From CBDCFV01 sp965261795 (GTDB lineage: Bacteria > Chloroflexota > Dehalococcoidia > Lucifugimonadales > UBA3495), in the NCBI GenBank assembly GCA_965261795.1, contig OZ253476.1:1116001-1180000 (forward strand): DNA of 64,000 bases. The letters are read 5' to 3'. The translations under genes and the position numbers were made by a program. Positions 8,235 through 16,299 of this stretch are shown here, one piece after another. Each line of letters begins with the position of its first letter. The stretch's first letter is position 1. Under the pieces are notes generated by a model that did not search any database, had not been told where the DNA came from, and was given only the letters and a program-made list of their open reading frames with translations.

Positions 8235-8690
8235 ATGATCCTTCTGGTGGCAGCCGCGCTGGTGGTGTTAAGCATTGGCGTACTTCTGTACCCTTTCCTG
8301 AGAGACCGTTTCCAACCGGAAGCCAATGAAAGCCAACAAGGCCCGGTCCCGGTTATAGACGAAGTTGAGAATGTCCTCGACGCCATCCGCACACTCCAAT
8401 TGGAGTTCCAACTGGGCAACGTGCCGGAGAAACAGTACCGGGAAGAGTTGCAGGCTTACCGGATGCAGGCCGCGGCCAAGCTCAGGGACCAAATGGAATC
8501 GCAAACGCAAGACGTCAACCTCGAATTGGAGCAAGAGGTCCTGATGGCCCGGTTGGGTGTTCGCGGGGATGGCGCGGACCGGATGTGTCCCGCGTGTGGA
8601 GCACCTCTTCAGGGCGACGCCGGAACATGCGCCGCCTGCGGGGCCGGACCGTCCGCCGCGGAGGCGAATTCGCCAATCGGCGGCGATTGA
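8235..8690 (+). CDS. Membrane-anchored zinc-ribbon protein in ccm cluster (CcmI-like N-terminus)
   Basis: The protein (151 residues) starts with a single hydrophobic helix (2-20). It continues with a charged helical segment, 'AIRTLQLEFQLGNVPEKQYREELQAYRM', which resembles the cytoplasmic helical part of CcmI. It ends with a zinc ribbon, CPACGAPLQGDAGTCAACG. Its position between ccmF and a thioredoxin gene suggests a role in cytochrome maturation, perhaps apocytochrome binding or complex assembly, but this is inference. The stop codon overlaps the next start (TGATG), indicating translational coupling. It could equally be an uncharacterised zinc-ribbon protein specific to this lineage. Confidence 0.65.
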   Translation: MILLVAAALVVLSIGVLLYPFLRDRFQPEANESQQGPVPVIDEVENVLDAIRTLQLEFQLGNVPEKQYREELQAYRMQAAAKLRDQMESQTQDVNLELEQEVLMARLGVRGDGADRMCPACGAPLQGDAGTCAACGAGPSAAEANSPIGGD

Positions 8691-9934
8691 TGACGGCCTT
8701 GAAGCACTGGATAACGATGGTTGCCGTTGCGCTTTTGGGAAGCGTTCTTGCTGCTGGACTGCCTGCAGCCTATGCTCAATCGCCGGCGAACGTTGTAACG
8801 GTCACTGGGCAGCTAGTCAACGGCACCCTTGGAGCGCCTGCTCCAGCCGAAGTGCTGGTTCTGGCGCTGGTTACGGACAGCGAAGGCGGGTTGATAGCCG
8901 CCTTGGACGCGGTGAGCGATGACGAGGGGAGATTCATCGTCGATGGTTTACCTGGGGTCGACAATGGCCAGTACATATTCAGCGCCGACTACCGCGGCGC
9001 ACTGTACAGGACAGTACGGGGCGCAGGAGACTTGGATGGAGAACTGCGGCTTACGATGTACGAGCCTACAGAGGACGTGTCGGTGATTGAGGTCACAAAG
9101 CACGTGCAAGTGATAGCCGAGGTGGACAAGACACAGCGAACGGTTGCGGTGGTCGAGTTCGTGCGGCTGGCCAACCGGAGTGACCGCACCCTGACGCCGA
9201 ATCTGAACAATCCTGCCCAGATGAGCTTTCTCCGGTTTTCCCTGCCGCCACAGTCCTACGACCTGAACGTGCAGTCCGACTTGCAGGGAAGGGACATTAT
9301 CCCGGTTGGCACCGGGTTTGCCGTAACGTCGCCGGTCACTCCGGGCGAGCACAGCATAGAGTTTTCCTACTTTTTCACTTACGAAGGCAGCACAGTTGCC
9401 TACCGGCAGGGCTTGCACCAAGGCGCGGACATCTACCAAGCGCTGGTGCCGGAGGACCTGACCTCCGTCCTGGTGAAGCCATTGGAGTTGACAACCCCGA
9501 TAAGTATTCAAGACACCAAGTACCAAGTGTGGGAAGCGCAGGGAATCGGTCCGGGGCAGGGGCTGATGATGGAAGTTACCGGCCTGCCGCAACCGGGATT
9601 GTTGGGGCGCGTAGGAAGGTCGTTGACCACCTCTGAGACGTGGCAGGTGATTTTGCCTGGCCTCCTGGGTGCGTCGTTGTCCTCGCTGTTGCTTCTTGGA
9701 TTACTAAGAGTCCGTTGGAGCCGTGGCCCCACGTTAGAAGGCAATTCATCGCTGCCTGAAGTGACCCCATTCGACAGGGCCTCCCTCATCCGGGAAATCG
9801 CCGACTTGGACGACCAATTTGAAAAAGGCGGCCATTCGGAGGGTGAGTACCGTAGCAAACGCCAGCGCCTCAAGGCCCAGGTACTGGAAAGCCGGACGCA
9901 ACCTCCGGAGCGTCAAGGGGACGGGACCCCGTGA
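8690..9934 (+). CDS. Exported beta-sandwich protein with C-terminal membrane anchor, ccm-associated
   Basis: Starting at ATG 8690 (overlapping the previous TGA) gives a clean signal peptide, 'MVAVALLGSVLAAGLPAAYAQS', and about 414 residues. The first ~110 mature residues, 'VVTVTGQLVNGTLGAPAPAEVLVLAL...DEGRFIVDGLP', look like a carboxypeptidase-regulatory-like beta sandwich. One membrane helix near residues 320-340 ('ILPGLLGASLSSLLLLGLL') is followed by a short cytoplasmic helix, 'SLIREIADLDDQFEKGGHSEGEYRSKRQRL', which echoes the helical tail of the preceding protein. An upstream start at 8585 would overlap the zinc-ribbon gene and is rejected. The function is unknown; the operon position suggests a cytochrome biogenesis accessory. 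Confidence 0.6.
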   Translation: MTALKHWITMVAVALLGSVLAAGLPAAYAQSPANVVTVTGQLVNGTLGAPAPAEVLVLALVTDSEGGLIAALDAVSDDEGRFIVDGLPGVDNGQYIFSADYRGALYRTVRGAGDLDGELRLTMYEPTEDVSVIEVTKHVQVIAEVDKTQRTVAVVEFVRLANRSDRTLTPNLNNPAQMSFLRFSLPPQSYDLNVQSDLQGRDIIPVGTGFAVTSPVTPGEHSIEFSYFFTYEGSTVAYRQGLHQGADIYQALVPEDLTSVLVKPLELTTPISIQDTKYQVWEAQGIGPGQGLMMEVTGLPQPGLLGRVGRSLTTSETWQVILPGLLGASLSSLLLLGLLRVRWSRGPTLEGNSSLPEVTPFDRASLIREIADLDDQFEKGGHSEGEYRSKRQRLKAQVLESRTQPPERQGDGTP

Positions 9935-10503
9935 GCAAGCGGGGTTGGATTCTGCTTGCATCGGCCGTCCCGCTGCTGGCCCTGTTTGGTCTGCTTGGGT
10001 GGGCGTCTGCCCGGAGCGGCGGGAGTTCGGGCAGCTTCGGTGTCAATGCGGAGTTCGGGCAGGTGAAGGTTGCGCCTGAGCTGGCGACGGAGTTTTCGTT
10101 AGAATTGCACGACGGCGGAGTGATGGCCTTGTCGGAACTTCGCGGAAAGGTGGTGATGGTGGACTTCTGGTCGTCCTGGTGCCCGCCCTGCCGCCATGAA
10201 GCCCCCGTGTTGGCCGACGTGTACCGGGAATACCGAGACCGTCCGGTGGAGTTCGTTGGAGTGGCCATCTGGGACCTGCCGTTGGGTGTGCAGGAACATC
10301 TTGCGAAATACGAAGTCCCTTACCCCAACGGCATCGACGAGGAAGGGGCGATTGCCATCGATTACGGAGTAAGGGGTCTACCGGAGAAATTCTTCATCGA
10401 TCAGCAGGGTTTCATCGTGAAGAAGTTCGTTGGGCCAATGAGCGCGTCCGGCCTGCGCGAAGCATTGGATGACTTATTGAAGGTTGGGCTTCCTGCCAAA
10501 TAA
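9931..10503 (+). CDS. TlpA/ResA-type membrane-anchored thioredoxin (CcmG role)
   Basis: This 190-residue protein has an N-terminal uncleaved membrane helix (6-26) and a thioredoxin fold with the active site 'W83C84PPC87' in 'VVMVDFWSSWCPPCRHEAPVL', plus the cis-proline region 'YGVRGLPEKFFIDQQG'. TlpA/ResA/CcmG proteins reduce the disulfide of apocytochrome c or of CcmH so that haem can be attached. The start GTG at 9931 overlaps the previous stop (GTGA), so it is translationally coupled to the accessory gene upstream. It closes the ccm block; no further + strand gene follows for 157 bases. Confidence 0.88.
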   Translation: MSKRGWILLASAVPLLALFGLLGWASARSGGSSGSFGVNAEFGQVKVAPELATEFSLELHDGGVMALSELRGKVVMVDFWSSWCPPCRHEAPVLADVYREYRDRPVEFVGVAIWDLPLGVQEHLAKYEVPYPNGIDEEGAIAIDYGVRGLPEKFFIDQQGFIVKKFVGPMSASGLREALDDLLKVGLPAK

Positions 10504-10660
10504 GGAATTGTCTCAAGAATTGGTCTGACTCGCCCAATTTGCGTTTTGACAAGACCATCACGAACGGTTGTGAATATAACCCGTTTGCCCTGAGCGAATA
10601 TAACGGCCGGATTGCGGACACTCATCGCCAACCCCTACAATACAGGGTAGGACTATACCC

Positions 10661-11488
10661 ATGACGACCATCAACAGCCAGGAAGATTTCCTGCGAGCCC
10701 TTACCGACAACCCGCAATGGAAAGCGGCTGTACGCGCCCAGATATTGGGCGAGGAGTTGCTGCAACTGCCCGTCCGGTTCGATGCCCTCATGGAGCGAAT
10801 GACGTTGTTCATCGCCGAGATGACCGCGTTCGTGGCCGACCAGAAACAGTTCAACGCCGACATGACTTTGTTCGTGGCTAACCAAGAACAATTCAACGCC
10901 GACCAGAGGCAGTTCAACGCCGGCATGACTTTGTTCGTGGCTAACCAAGAACAGTTCAACGCCGACATGACTTTGTTCGTGGACAACCAAGAACAGTTTA
11001 ATGCAAGGACCGATGCCCACTTCGTTCGCATCGACCGCCGCTTTGACACCATAAGCAACGACATAGCCCAAGTCAAAGGCGGGCATGCCCGTGCAGTAGT
11101 TGTTGACAATGCCGCCGTCATCGCCTTGGATATGGGCTTCCAATACACCCGGACACTATCCCGCTTGGAACTGGCGTTGATGGCGCAAAGGGCTAGGGGT
11201 GGCGATATTCCTTCTAACGAGCTGGAGAGCTTCCGCAACGCCGACCTCATAATCGAGGCGAAAGATGGGGCGGAAATCCACTACATCACAGTGGAAGCAT
11301 CCTTCACCACGGACTACCGTGACACTGTCCGGGCTCAACGAAATGCAAGGTTCCTGACAAGATTTACCGGTTACCCCGCCCACGCCGCCATCGCCAGCGT
11401 AAGGAATGACCACGCCGTAGAAGCCCAGATCGCTTCCGGCGCCATACACTGGCACCGCATTGCACAGCGGGACCTTGATCCTCAGTAA
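10661..11488 (+). CDS. Coiled-coil protein with internal heptad repeats and nuclease-like C-terminal domain
   Basis: The 275-residue protein has three parts. Residues 1-46 are helical; 47-130 form a coiled coil with near-identical repeats MTLFVANQEQFNAD of 14 or 21 residues, i.e. two or three heptads. Residues 140-275 are globular, with 'ELALMAQRA', 'ADLIIEAKDGAEIHYITVEASFTT' and 'GAIHWHRI'. The 'LIIEAK...HYITVEAS' pattern recalls the D/E-x-K core of PD-(D/E)XK-like domains that follow long coiled coils in DUF3782-type proteins; this is a resemblance, not a proven assignment. No signal or membrane segment is seen. The gene stands alone, with 157 bases upstream and 255 downstream without other genes. 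Confidence 0.6.
   Translation: MTTINSQEDFLRALTDNPQWKAAVRAQILGEELLQLPVRFDALMERMTLFIAEMTAFVADQKQFNADMTLFVANQEQFNADQRQFNAGMTLFVANQEQFNADMTLFVDNQEQFNARTDAHFVRIDRRFDTISNDIAQVKGGHARAVVVDNAAVIALDMGFQYTRTLSRLELALMAQRARGGDIPSNELESFRNADLIIEAKDGAEIHYITVEASFTTDYRDTVRAQRNARFLTRFTGYPAHAAIASVRNDHAVEAQIASGAIHWHRIAQRDLDPQ
10862..11008 (+). repeat. In-gene tandem repeat, 42-63 bp units
   Basis: Three consecutive units begin at 10862, 10925 and 10967 and encode MTLFVANQEQFNAD-type blocks of 21, 14 and 14 residues. The lengths are multiples of seven, so expansion or contraction keeps the coiled-coil phase. A diverged fourth unit precedes them at 10799. Confidence 0.8.
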
Positions 11489-11743
11489 CGGAAACATTTT
11501 GACACCGGACCAGTCATGGGGTTCTCATGCCTGGTTTGTCAGGGTGGTTCGTAGTTTTCGCACATAGAACTACGCCTACAGAAAAACGTTCTAATACGCC
11601 TTGCGGTTGGCGTTGAGCCAACTCAATCAGCTATCCCCGCCTGTGGATTTGGATGCTTTGGCGGTTGGATAGTTTCTTCCAAAGGGAGCCTGCCAGCTAG
11701 TTATGATAGATCCCAACCAAACCAGGGCAAAGGAATCAGGAAG

Positions 11744-12751
11744 ATGACGCAATCTCCCCAAATGGTGGTGGCCATGGACTGGGGTGGAACATGGACTCGC
11801 GTCGGAGTCGTGGACCGGCAGGGAGCTATCCTATGGCAGTCCAGAGTGGGCAACGCCGTCAGCCGGAACAAAGATGAACTACTGGGGACGGCTGAGGGGT
11901 TGTTGAGAGAAGCCATAGGGTGGTGCGGGCCGAATCCCCCGCTAGGTGTGGGCTTGGCTATTGCCGGTCCCGTGGATGGAGAGACCGGGACCCTGTACCA
12001 GCCCCCCAACCTACCGATGCTGGACGGCGTCTCTTTGAAGACCCTGTGGGAAACCAACCTGGGTTATCCCGTATGGGTGGGGAACGATGCCGACCTCGCC
12101 GCGTTGGGCCACTTCGATTACGGCGCTGGACAGGACGCGAGAGAGGTGGGGGAACCGGCCCGCACACTGGTCTACGTTACCGTCAGCACCGGCATCGGCG
12201 GTGGAGTGATAGACCGTGGGCGGGTGTTCCTTGGCAGAAACGGTCTGGCCGCCGAAGTCGGTCACATGAGAATCGACATACGGGATGATGCCCCCAAGTG
12301 CCAGTGCGGCAACCGGGGCTGCTTGGAAGCATTGGCGTCGGGCACAGCAGTAGCCCGGATTGCACGGGAAGGAGTAGCCCAGGACGATGAGCGGTCTTCC
12401 ACTTTGTCGAGGCTTGCGCCCGATTCCATTACCTCGGAATTGGTGTTCCAAGCCGCGGGCAACGGCGACGCCTTGGCCCTCGGCATCGTGGACCGGGTCG
12501 TCTACGCCCTGGGCGTGGGCCTCACCAACGTTCTGCACCTTTACAACCCGGACCTGGTGGTCCTGGGCGGGGGTGTGACGGTCGGACTGAACGAGTTGGG
12601 GTTAATTCCGCTCATCAATGACCAGATGCTGGACGGGGCCATGAGCGGGCTGCATAAAGAGTTCAGGCTGGTTGCCAGCCGCTTGGAAGACACCGCCGGG
12701 ATGCTGGGGGCCGCCGGATTGGTCTGGAGCGCGGTGGACGCGGCGGCGTAA
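11744..12751 (+). CDS. ROK-family sugar kinase (glucokinase-like)
   Basis: A 335-residue ROK kinase: the phosphate-binding motif 'DWGGTWTRVGVVD' near the N-terminus, the 'STGIGGGVI' glycine-rich segment, the substrate/zinc region 'AAEVGHM' and the ROK zinc cluster 'CQCGNRGCLEALASGTAVA'. No N-terminal helix-turn-helix is present, so it is an enzyme rather than a repressor. It would phosphorylate a hexose or N-acetylhexosamine with ATP; which sugar cannot be told. The SIS isomerase 2 kb downstream on the other strand may act on related sugar phosphates, but there is no operon link. Confidence 0.88.
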   Translation: MTQSPQMVVAMDWGGTWTRVGVVDRQGAILWQSRVGNAVSRNKDELLGTAEGLLREAIGWCGPNPPLGVGLAIAGPVDGETGTLYQPPNLPMLDGVSLKTLWETNLGYPVWVGNDADLAALGHFDYGAGQDAREVGEPARTLVYVTVSTGIGGGVIDRGRVFLGRNGLAAEVGHMRIDIRDDAPKCQCGNRGCLEALASGTAVARIAREGVAQDDERSSTLSRLAPDSITSELVFQAAGNGDALALGIVDRVVYALGVGLTNVLHLYNPDLVVLGGGVTVGLNELGLIPLINDQMLDGAMSGLHKEFRLVASRLEDTAGMLGAAGLVWSAVDAAA

Positions 12752-12767
12752 GGCCCGTTTCGCGGCG

Positions 12768-13535
12768 TTACACGATGTAGCGTCCGCCCACTACGTTCAG
12801 CCGGTCTCCGGTGATGTAAGCCGACTCGTCCGAAGCGAAGAACAGGCAGGCATTGGCGATGTCCTCCACCGTCGCCTGCCGGTGCATCGGAATCTCCTTC
12901 AGGTGGTCGTCCGATCCCCGGTTGCGGCCCTGAAACTCCGGGTACCACTCCGGCGACCGGCGTTCCGTGTCCGTCGAACCGGGGTTCACCATGTTAGCGC
13001 GGACGTTGTAGGGAGCGACCTCGGCGGCAATGGCGCGAATCAGCCCCAGCAGACCAGTCTTGGCAGTGGTGACCAACGCGGTGCCGGGGCGGCCGGTGAT
13101 GGCGGCCTGCCCGCCCAAGGCGATGATGCTTCCAGACCTGCGCTCTATCATGCCGGGCAACACCGCCCGGCACAGGTAGAAGGCGGAGTCCAGGTTGACT
13201 CCCAATACCTGGCGCCACTCCTCATCAGTGATTGCGAGAATAGGCCGGTGGGGCCTAATTGCGACGTTGTTGACCAGCACGTCGATCTTGCCCAATGCTT
13301 GGATTCCTTCCTCGACCATTTCGGACACCCGGCTCGAGTCGGAAACATCGCCCATTACAATGTGAGTCTGAGCGCCCAGTTCGCGGCATTGGGCCGCGAC
13401 TTCCTCCAGTTCCTGTCGGCTGGACTTGGTGTTCAGCACCAGGTTGGCCCCTTCCCGGGCGAAGGTCAACGCCACTTCACTGCCAATATTGCGGCTGGCG
13501 CCGGTTATAAACGCAGTTTTGTTCTCTAATCTCAC
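12768..13535 (-). CDS. Short-chain dehydrogenase/reductase lacking the usual catalytic Ser/Tyr
   Basis: The 255-residue SDR has an intact Rossmann nucleotide motif 'TGASRNIGSEVALTF', the 'NNVA' motif and 'NPGSTDTERR'. The region that normally reads S...YxxSK is instead 'SIIALGGQAAITGRPGTALVTTAKTGLLGL': the Lys remains, but the usual Ser is Gly and the usual Tyr is Val. It may bind NAD(P)(H) without classical SDR catalysis, or use another acid. GTG at 13535 is preceded by GGGGGAG, which supports the start. It is divergent from the FAA hydrolase gene and convergent with the ROK kinase gene. Confidence 0.8.
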   Translation of the reverse strand: MRLENKTAFITGASRNIGSEVALTFAREGANLVLNTKSSRQELEEVAAQCRELGAQTHIVMGDVSDSSRVSEMVEEGIQALGKIDVLVNNVAIRPHRPILAITDEEWRQVLGVNLDSAFYLCRAVLPGMIERRSGSIIALGGQAAITGRPGTALVTTAKTGLLGLIRAIAAEVAPYNVRANMVNPGSTDTERRSPEWYPEFQGRNRGSDDHLKEIPMHRQATVEDIANACLFFASDESAYITGDRLNVVGGRYIV

Positions 13536-13706
13536 CGGTCTCCCCCTTGCTTGCTGTCGCCGTGGTAATCGAGCCTAGCATACCAAGGCCGGTGGAGCAA
13601 TGCGGGCATGGGGTACGCCGGGTGCAGGGCGGCTTGACCATCGGTTTTCGTGGTGCAAGAATTGGCTTTAAGCCAGTCCCAAAATTAGCTTCAGGGAGTA
13701 TCAGCC

Positions 13707-14489
13707 ATGAAATGGTGCAGATTCGGGTCGGGAAACAACGTGATGTACGGCATAATCGAGGGAGAAGACGTGATAGAGGTCGAGGGCAGTCCCTTCGACG
13801 CTTACACCAGGACGTCCAATACCCACTCCCTGGCTTCGGTCCAGTTGGAAGTCCCGGTGATACCGCCTACCTTCTACGCTGCGGGAATCAATTATCCAGA
13901 GCATGTAACCTGGGCTGCCAGGATGCGCGGGGAGGAACCCAACATCCCGGAGAAGGCCGACGTGGGCTACCGCGCGGTCAACGCCCTGGTCCCCCACGAA
14001 CACCCCATCATAGTGCCCAAGGATGCAACGGAGCTGTTGCAGTACGAGGGCGAATTGGTGGTGGTTATCGGCAAGAAGTGCAAGAACGTGAGCCAGGAGG
14101 AAGCCCTGGACTACGTGTTTGGCTACACCATCGGCAACGACGTGAGCGAGCGCACTTGGCAGCGGGGGGACCGCACCATGTGGCGGGCCAAAAACACCGA
14201 CACCTTCAAGCCTATGGGGCCTTGGATTGTCACTGATTTGAATCCCGACGACCTGCACGTAAAGATCACCGTCAGCGACCGGGTAGTCGGAGAGTATGAC
14301 ATCAAGACCGCCATTTTCGGCGTACGGGAATACATCAGCGAAATGAGCCGTTACCTGACGCTGGTCCCTGGGGACGTATTGTGGATGGGCACCGACGGCG
14401 CCACCGAAAACATGGTGGACGGTGACGTTTGCGAGATAGAGATCAACGACATCGGGGTGCTGCGAAACAAGGTCCAGTGGGAGAAGTAA
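13707..14489 (+). CDS. Fumarylacetoacetate hydrolase (FAH) family enzyme
   Basis: At 260 residues this is a single-domain FAH-family protein with 'YEGELVVVIGK', 'VFGYTIGNDVSERTWQ', 'KNTDTFKPMGPWIV' and 'GTDGATENMVDGDVCEIEINDIG', which contain the acidic metal ligands and the core of the fold. Such enzymes hydrolyse, decarboxylate or hydrate 2-oxo acid intermediates from aromatic or sugar-acid breakdown (for example 2-hydroxyhepta-2,4-dienedioate or acylpyruvates). The exact substrate is not visible. A convergent CMD-family gene follows immediately, and an SDR lies upstream; together they suggest a small catabolic cluster. Confidence 0.88.
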   Translation: MKWCRFGSGNNVMYGIIEGEDVIEVEGSPFDAYTRTSNTHSLASVQLEVPVIPPTFYAAGINYPEHVTWAARMRGEEPNIPEKADVGYRAVNALVPHEHPIIVPKDATELLQYEGELVVVIGKKCKNVSQEEALDYVFGYTIGNDVSERTWQRGDRTMWRAKNTDTFKPMGPWIVTDLNPDDLHVKITVSDRVVGEYDIKTAIFGVREYISEMSRYLTLVPGDVLWMGTDGATENMVDGDVCEIEINDIGVLRNKVQWEK

Positions 14490-14492
14490 CTA

Positions 14493-14876
14493 CTACGCCT
14501 CCCCGATGCCGCTATGCCCTGTTTCCGCTGCCCAGGCTTGCAGCCCGCGGCGGAAGGCAAGGGCGCCCATAGGCATTATGACGGACTGCATGGCCTCCAG
14601 AATCTCCTGGGGACTTGCGCCTTCCTGCAACGCAACGCGCACGTGGGCTTGGATTTGCTCCACGTCGGCCCGCAGGGCCGCTTCGACAACGACTTGCAGC
14701 AGTTCCTTGGTCTTGCGGTCCAAAAGGCGTTCGCCGGTGTAGGTGGCTTGGATGAACTCGTTGTATTTCTTGGCCCACTCCAAGTCAGCCTCCGCCATGA
14801 TGCGGTGCATTTCCAGAGTGTAGCCCCTGCTTTGTTGCCCGGCTTCCAGGAAGGACTGGGCTTCATCGGTTGACAT
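14493..14876 (-). CDS. Carboxymuconolactone decarboxylase-family (AhpD-like fold) protein
   Basis: The 127-residue protein has the CMD helical core: 'LDRKTKELLQVVVEAALRADVEQIQAHVRVALQEGASPQEILEAMQSVIMPMGALAF'. Where redox members carry CxxC before the His (CPYCxxxH), this one has VEQIxxH, so a peroxidase or thiol-redox role is unlikely. A decarboxylase or structural role is more probable. AAGGAGC lies 6-12 bases before the ATG. It is convergent with the FAA hydrolase gene, only 3 bases apart. Confidence 0.82.
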   Translation of the reverse strand: MSTDEAQSFLEAGQQSRGYTLEMHRIMAEADLEWAKKYNEFIQATYTGERLLDRKTKELLQVVVEAALRADVEQIQAHVRVALQEGASPQEILEAMQSVIMPMGALAFRRGLQAWAAETGHSGIGEA

Positions 14877-14919
14877 GCGTGCTGCTCCTTTCGTGGTTGC
14901 TCGTTATTCCTGCCTGCCC

Positions 14920-14943
14920 GTCATTCTCGCAAAGGCGGGAATC
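14920..14943 (+). repeat. Dispersed GTCATTC..GGGAATC palindromic repeat
   Basis: GTCATTCTCGCAAAGGCGGG plus AATC; near-palindromic. Similar copies occur at 17161, 17231, 18940, 29390, 30323 and 38088, and the same core is amplified at 24332-24927. Confidence 0.75.
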
Positions 14944-14947
14944 ACGG

Positions 14948-16054
14948 CTACAGGTCGTAATGGCGCCGCGCTGCGGCTTGCTTGGGGTTGTCCTGCTGGA
15001 ACAGGTCTGGGTGAGTGTTCCGGGCCAAGGCAAGGTAATAGGTAAAGAGTTGTAAGGGCACAACGTACACCAAGGGACTCCAGAACTCGCTCACCACGGG
15101 CAGGGTGAAGGTCTCCGCAGCCAGTTCCGACAACTGTGTGTCTTCCTGCTGCACCAAGGCCCACACCGGCGCTCCCACCTCGTTAGATGCGCGGGCAACG
15201 TTCAACGCCCGCTCGTAACCGGGCCCAGGCGGCGCCACCAGGGTGACCAAGCAGGAGTCGTCCACGGAACAGAAGGGGCCGTGGAGCAACTGCTCGATTT
15301 GCAGGCCCTCGCTGTCAACGGCGCTGGTCTCCTTCATCTTCAGGGCCACCTCGTAGGAGTTGGCCGTGTTCGGCCCCCAACTGGCGCATATAAAGCGCCC
15401 CTGGCCCTGGAATTTCTCTACCGCATGTTGAATAGCATCGGTTTGAGACAATACCTGCTCTATCTTTGCGGGAACCGACTCAAGGTCAACTCGTAGAGAC
15501 GGCAGGTCGTCGTCATTGCCGGTTGCCGCGCCAACGGCGGTTGCCAAGCGGGCCAGCACGGCCAAGGCCGCCGTATAGCTGATGGTGAACGCCGCTGAGC
15601 GTTCCTGTGCGACGGTATGTATCGCCGCGTCCGCTATCTGAAGTCTCGGTCCCGGATCAGTGGAGCTAATGGCAACGGTATAGGCCCCTTTGGCCTTAGC
15701 CATCTCCAACGCTAAGAATGAGTAAGTCTTGGTTCCCCGGTGGCTGATGATGATCACTGCGTCGTCAGGGCTTAACGGGGGCGGGTATCCGCAGAACTCG
15801 AAGGAATGCCAGACGTGCACGTCCAAGGAGCCGTAGGCCAATTGCCTGAACCAGTGGTGAGCTATCAGGGCGGCGTGCCACGACGTGCCAATGCCGACGA
15901 TATGCAGTCTCCGCTTCCCGGCTATGACCGACGCCACTTCCTCAACGTCCCCGGTGTGCTCCCGCAACATGGCTTGGATTGCGCCCGGTTGGCCCGTAAT
16001 GGCATCGTACATGAAGTACGGATGCCCCTCTCTTATCTCCTGCTGTTGGGTCAT
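14948..16054 (-). CDS. SIS-domain sugar-phosphate isomerase/deglycase (GlmS C-terminal-like)
   Basis: A 368-residue protein with two tandem SIS domains, as in the isomerase half of GlmS, AgaS or FrlB. The first has 'LHIVGIGTSWHAALIAHHWF' and 'VIIISHRGTKTYSFLAL'; the second has 'FICASWGPNTANSYEVALKMKETSAVDSEGLQIEQLLHGPFC', whose Glu and His are typical GlmS isomerase residues. No glutaminase domain is present, so it probably acts on an amino-sugar or glycated phosphate rather than making glucosamine-6-phosphate from glutamine. The last residues overlap the area of a palindromic repeat just downstream of the stop. The gene is single, with a tRNA gene upstream in the same direction. Confidence 0.85.
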   Translation of the reverse strand: MTQQQEIREGHPYFMYDAITGQPGAIQAMLREHTGDVEEVASVIAGKRRLHIVGIGTSWHAALIAHHWFRQLAYGSLDVHVWHSFEFCGYPPPLSPDDAVIIISHRGTKTYSFLALEMAKAKGAYTVAISSTDPGPRLQIADAAIHTVAQERSAAFTISYTAALAVLARLATAVGAATGNDDDLPSLRVDLESVPAKIEQVLSQTDAIQHAVEKFQGQGRFICASWGPNTANSYEVALKMKETSAVDSEGLQIEQLLHGPFCSVDDSCLVTLVAPPGPGYERALNVARASNEVGAPVWALVQQEDTQLSELAAETFTLPVVSEFWSPLVYVVPLQLFTYYLALARNTHPDLFQQDNPKQAAARRHYDL

Positions 16055-16166
16055 GCCTTTAACCTCGCCGACCTCCGTGGGTCGAATTTTGGTGGTATGG
16101 TCCTGTCACCCATCCAGTCATTGCAGACAAAAATGGGCGAGAATTGAGACTGTGGAAAATGAGGAC

Positions 16167-16256
16167 TGGCGGAGGGAGTGGGATTCGAACCCACGATACA
16201 GTCACCCATATAGCGGTTTTCAAGACCGCCGCCTTCGTCCGCTCGGCCATCCCTCC
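16167..16256 (-). tRNA. tRNA-Ser(UGA)
   Basis: On the - strand the sequence folds as a long-variable-arm serine tRNA: acceptor GGAGGGA pairs with TCCCTCC, discriminator G, and an encoded CCA. The anticodon loop CTTGAAA gives UGA, and the T loop is GGTTCGAATCC. Length 90 with CCA. Confidence 0.95.
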
Positions 16257-16299
16257 GTGTAATCTATTATATCCAAAATATCTACCAAAAATGGAATAT

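Noticed and set aside
8585..8689. Upstream start for the exported ccm-associated protein
   Set aside because: It would overlap the zinc-ribbon gene; ATG 8690 overlaps that stop and starts a clean signal peptide.
12011..12538. 175-residue - strand frame
   Set aside because: Antisense of the ROK kinase, which carries DxGGT and the zinc cluster.
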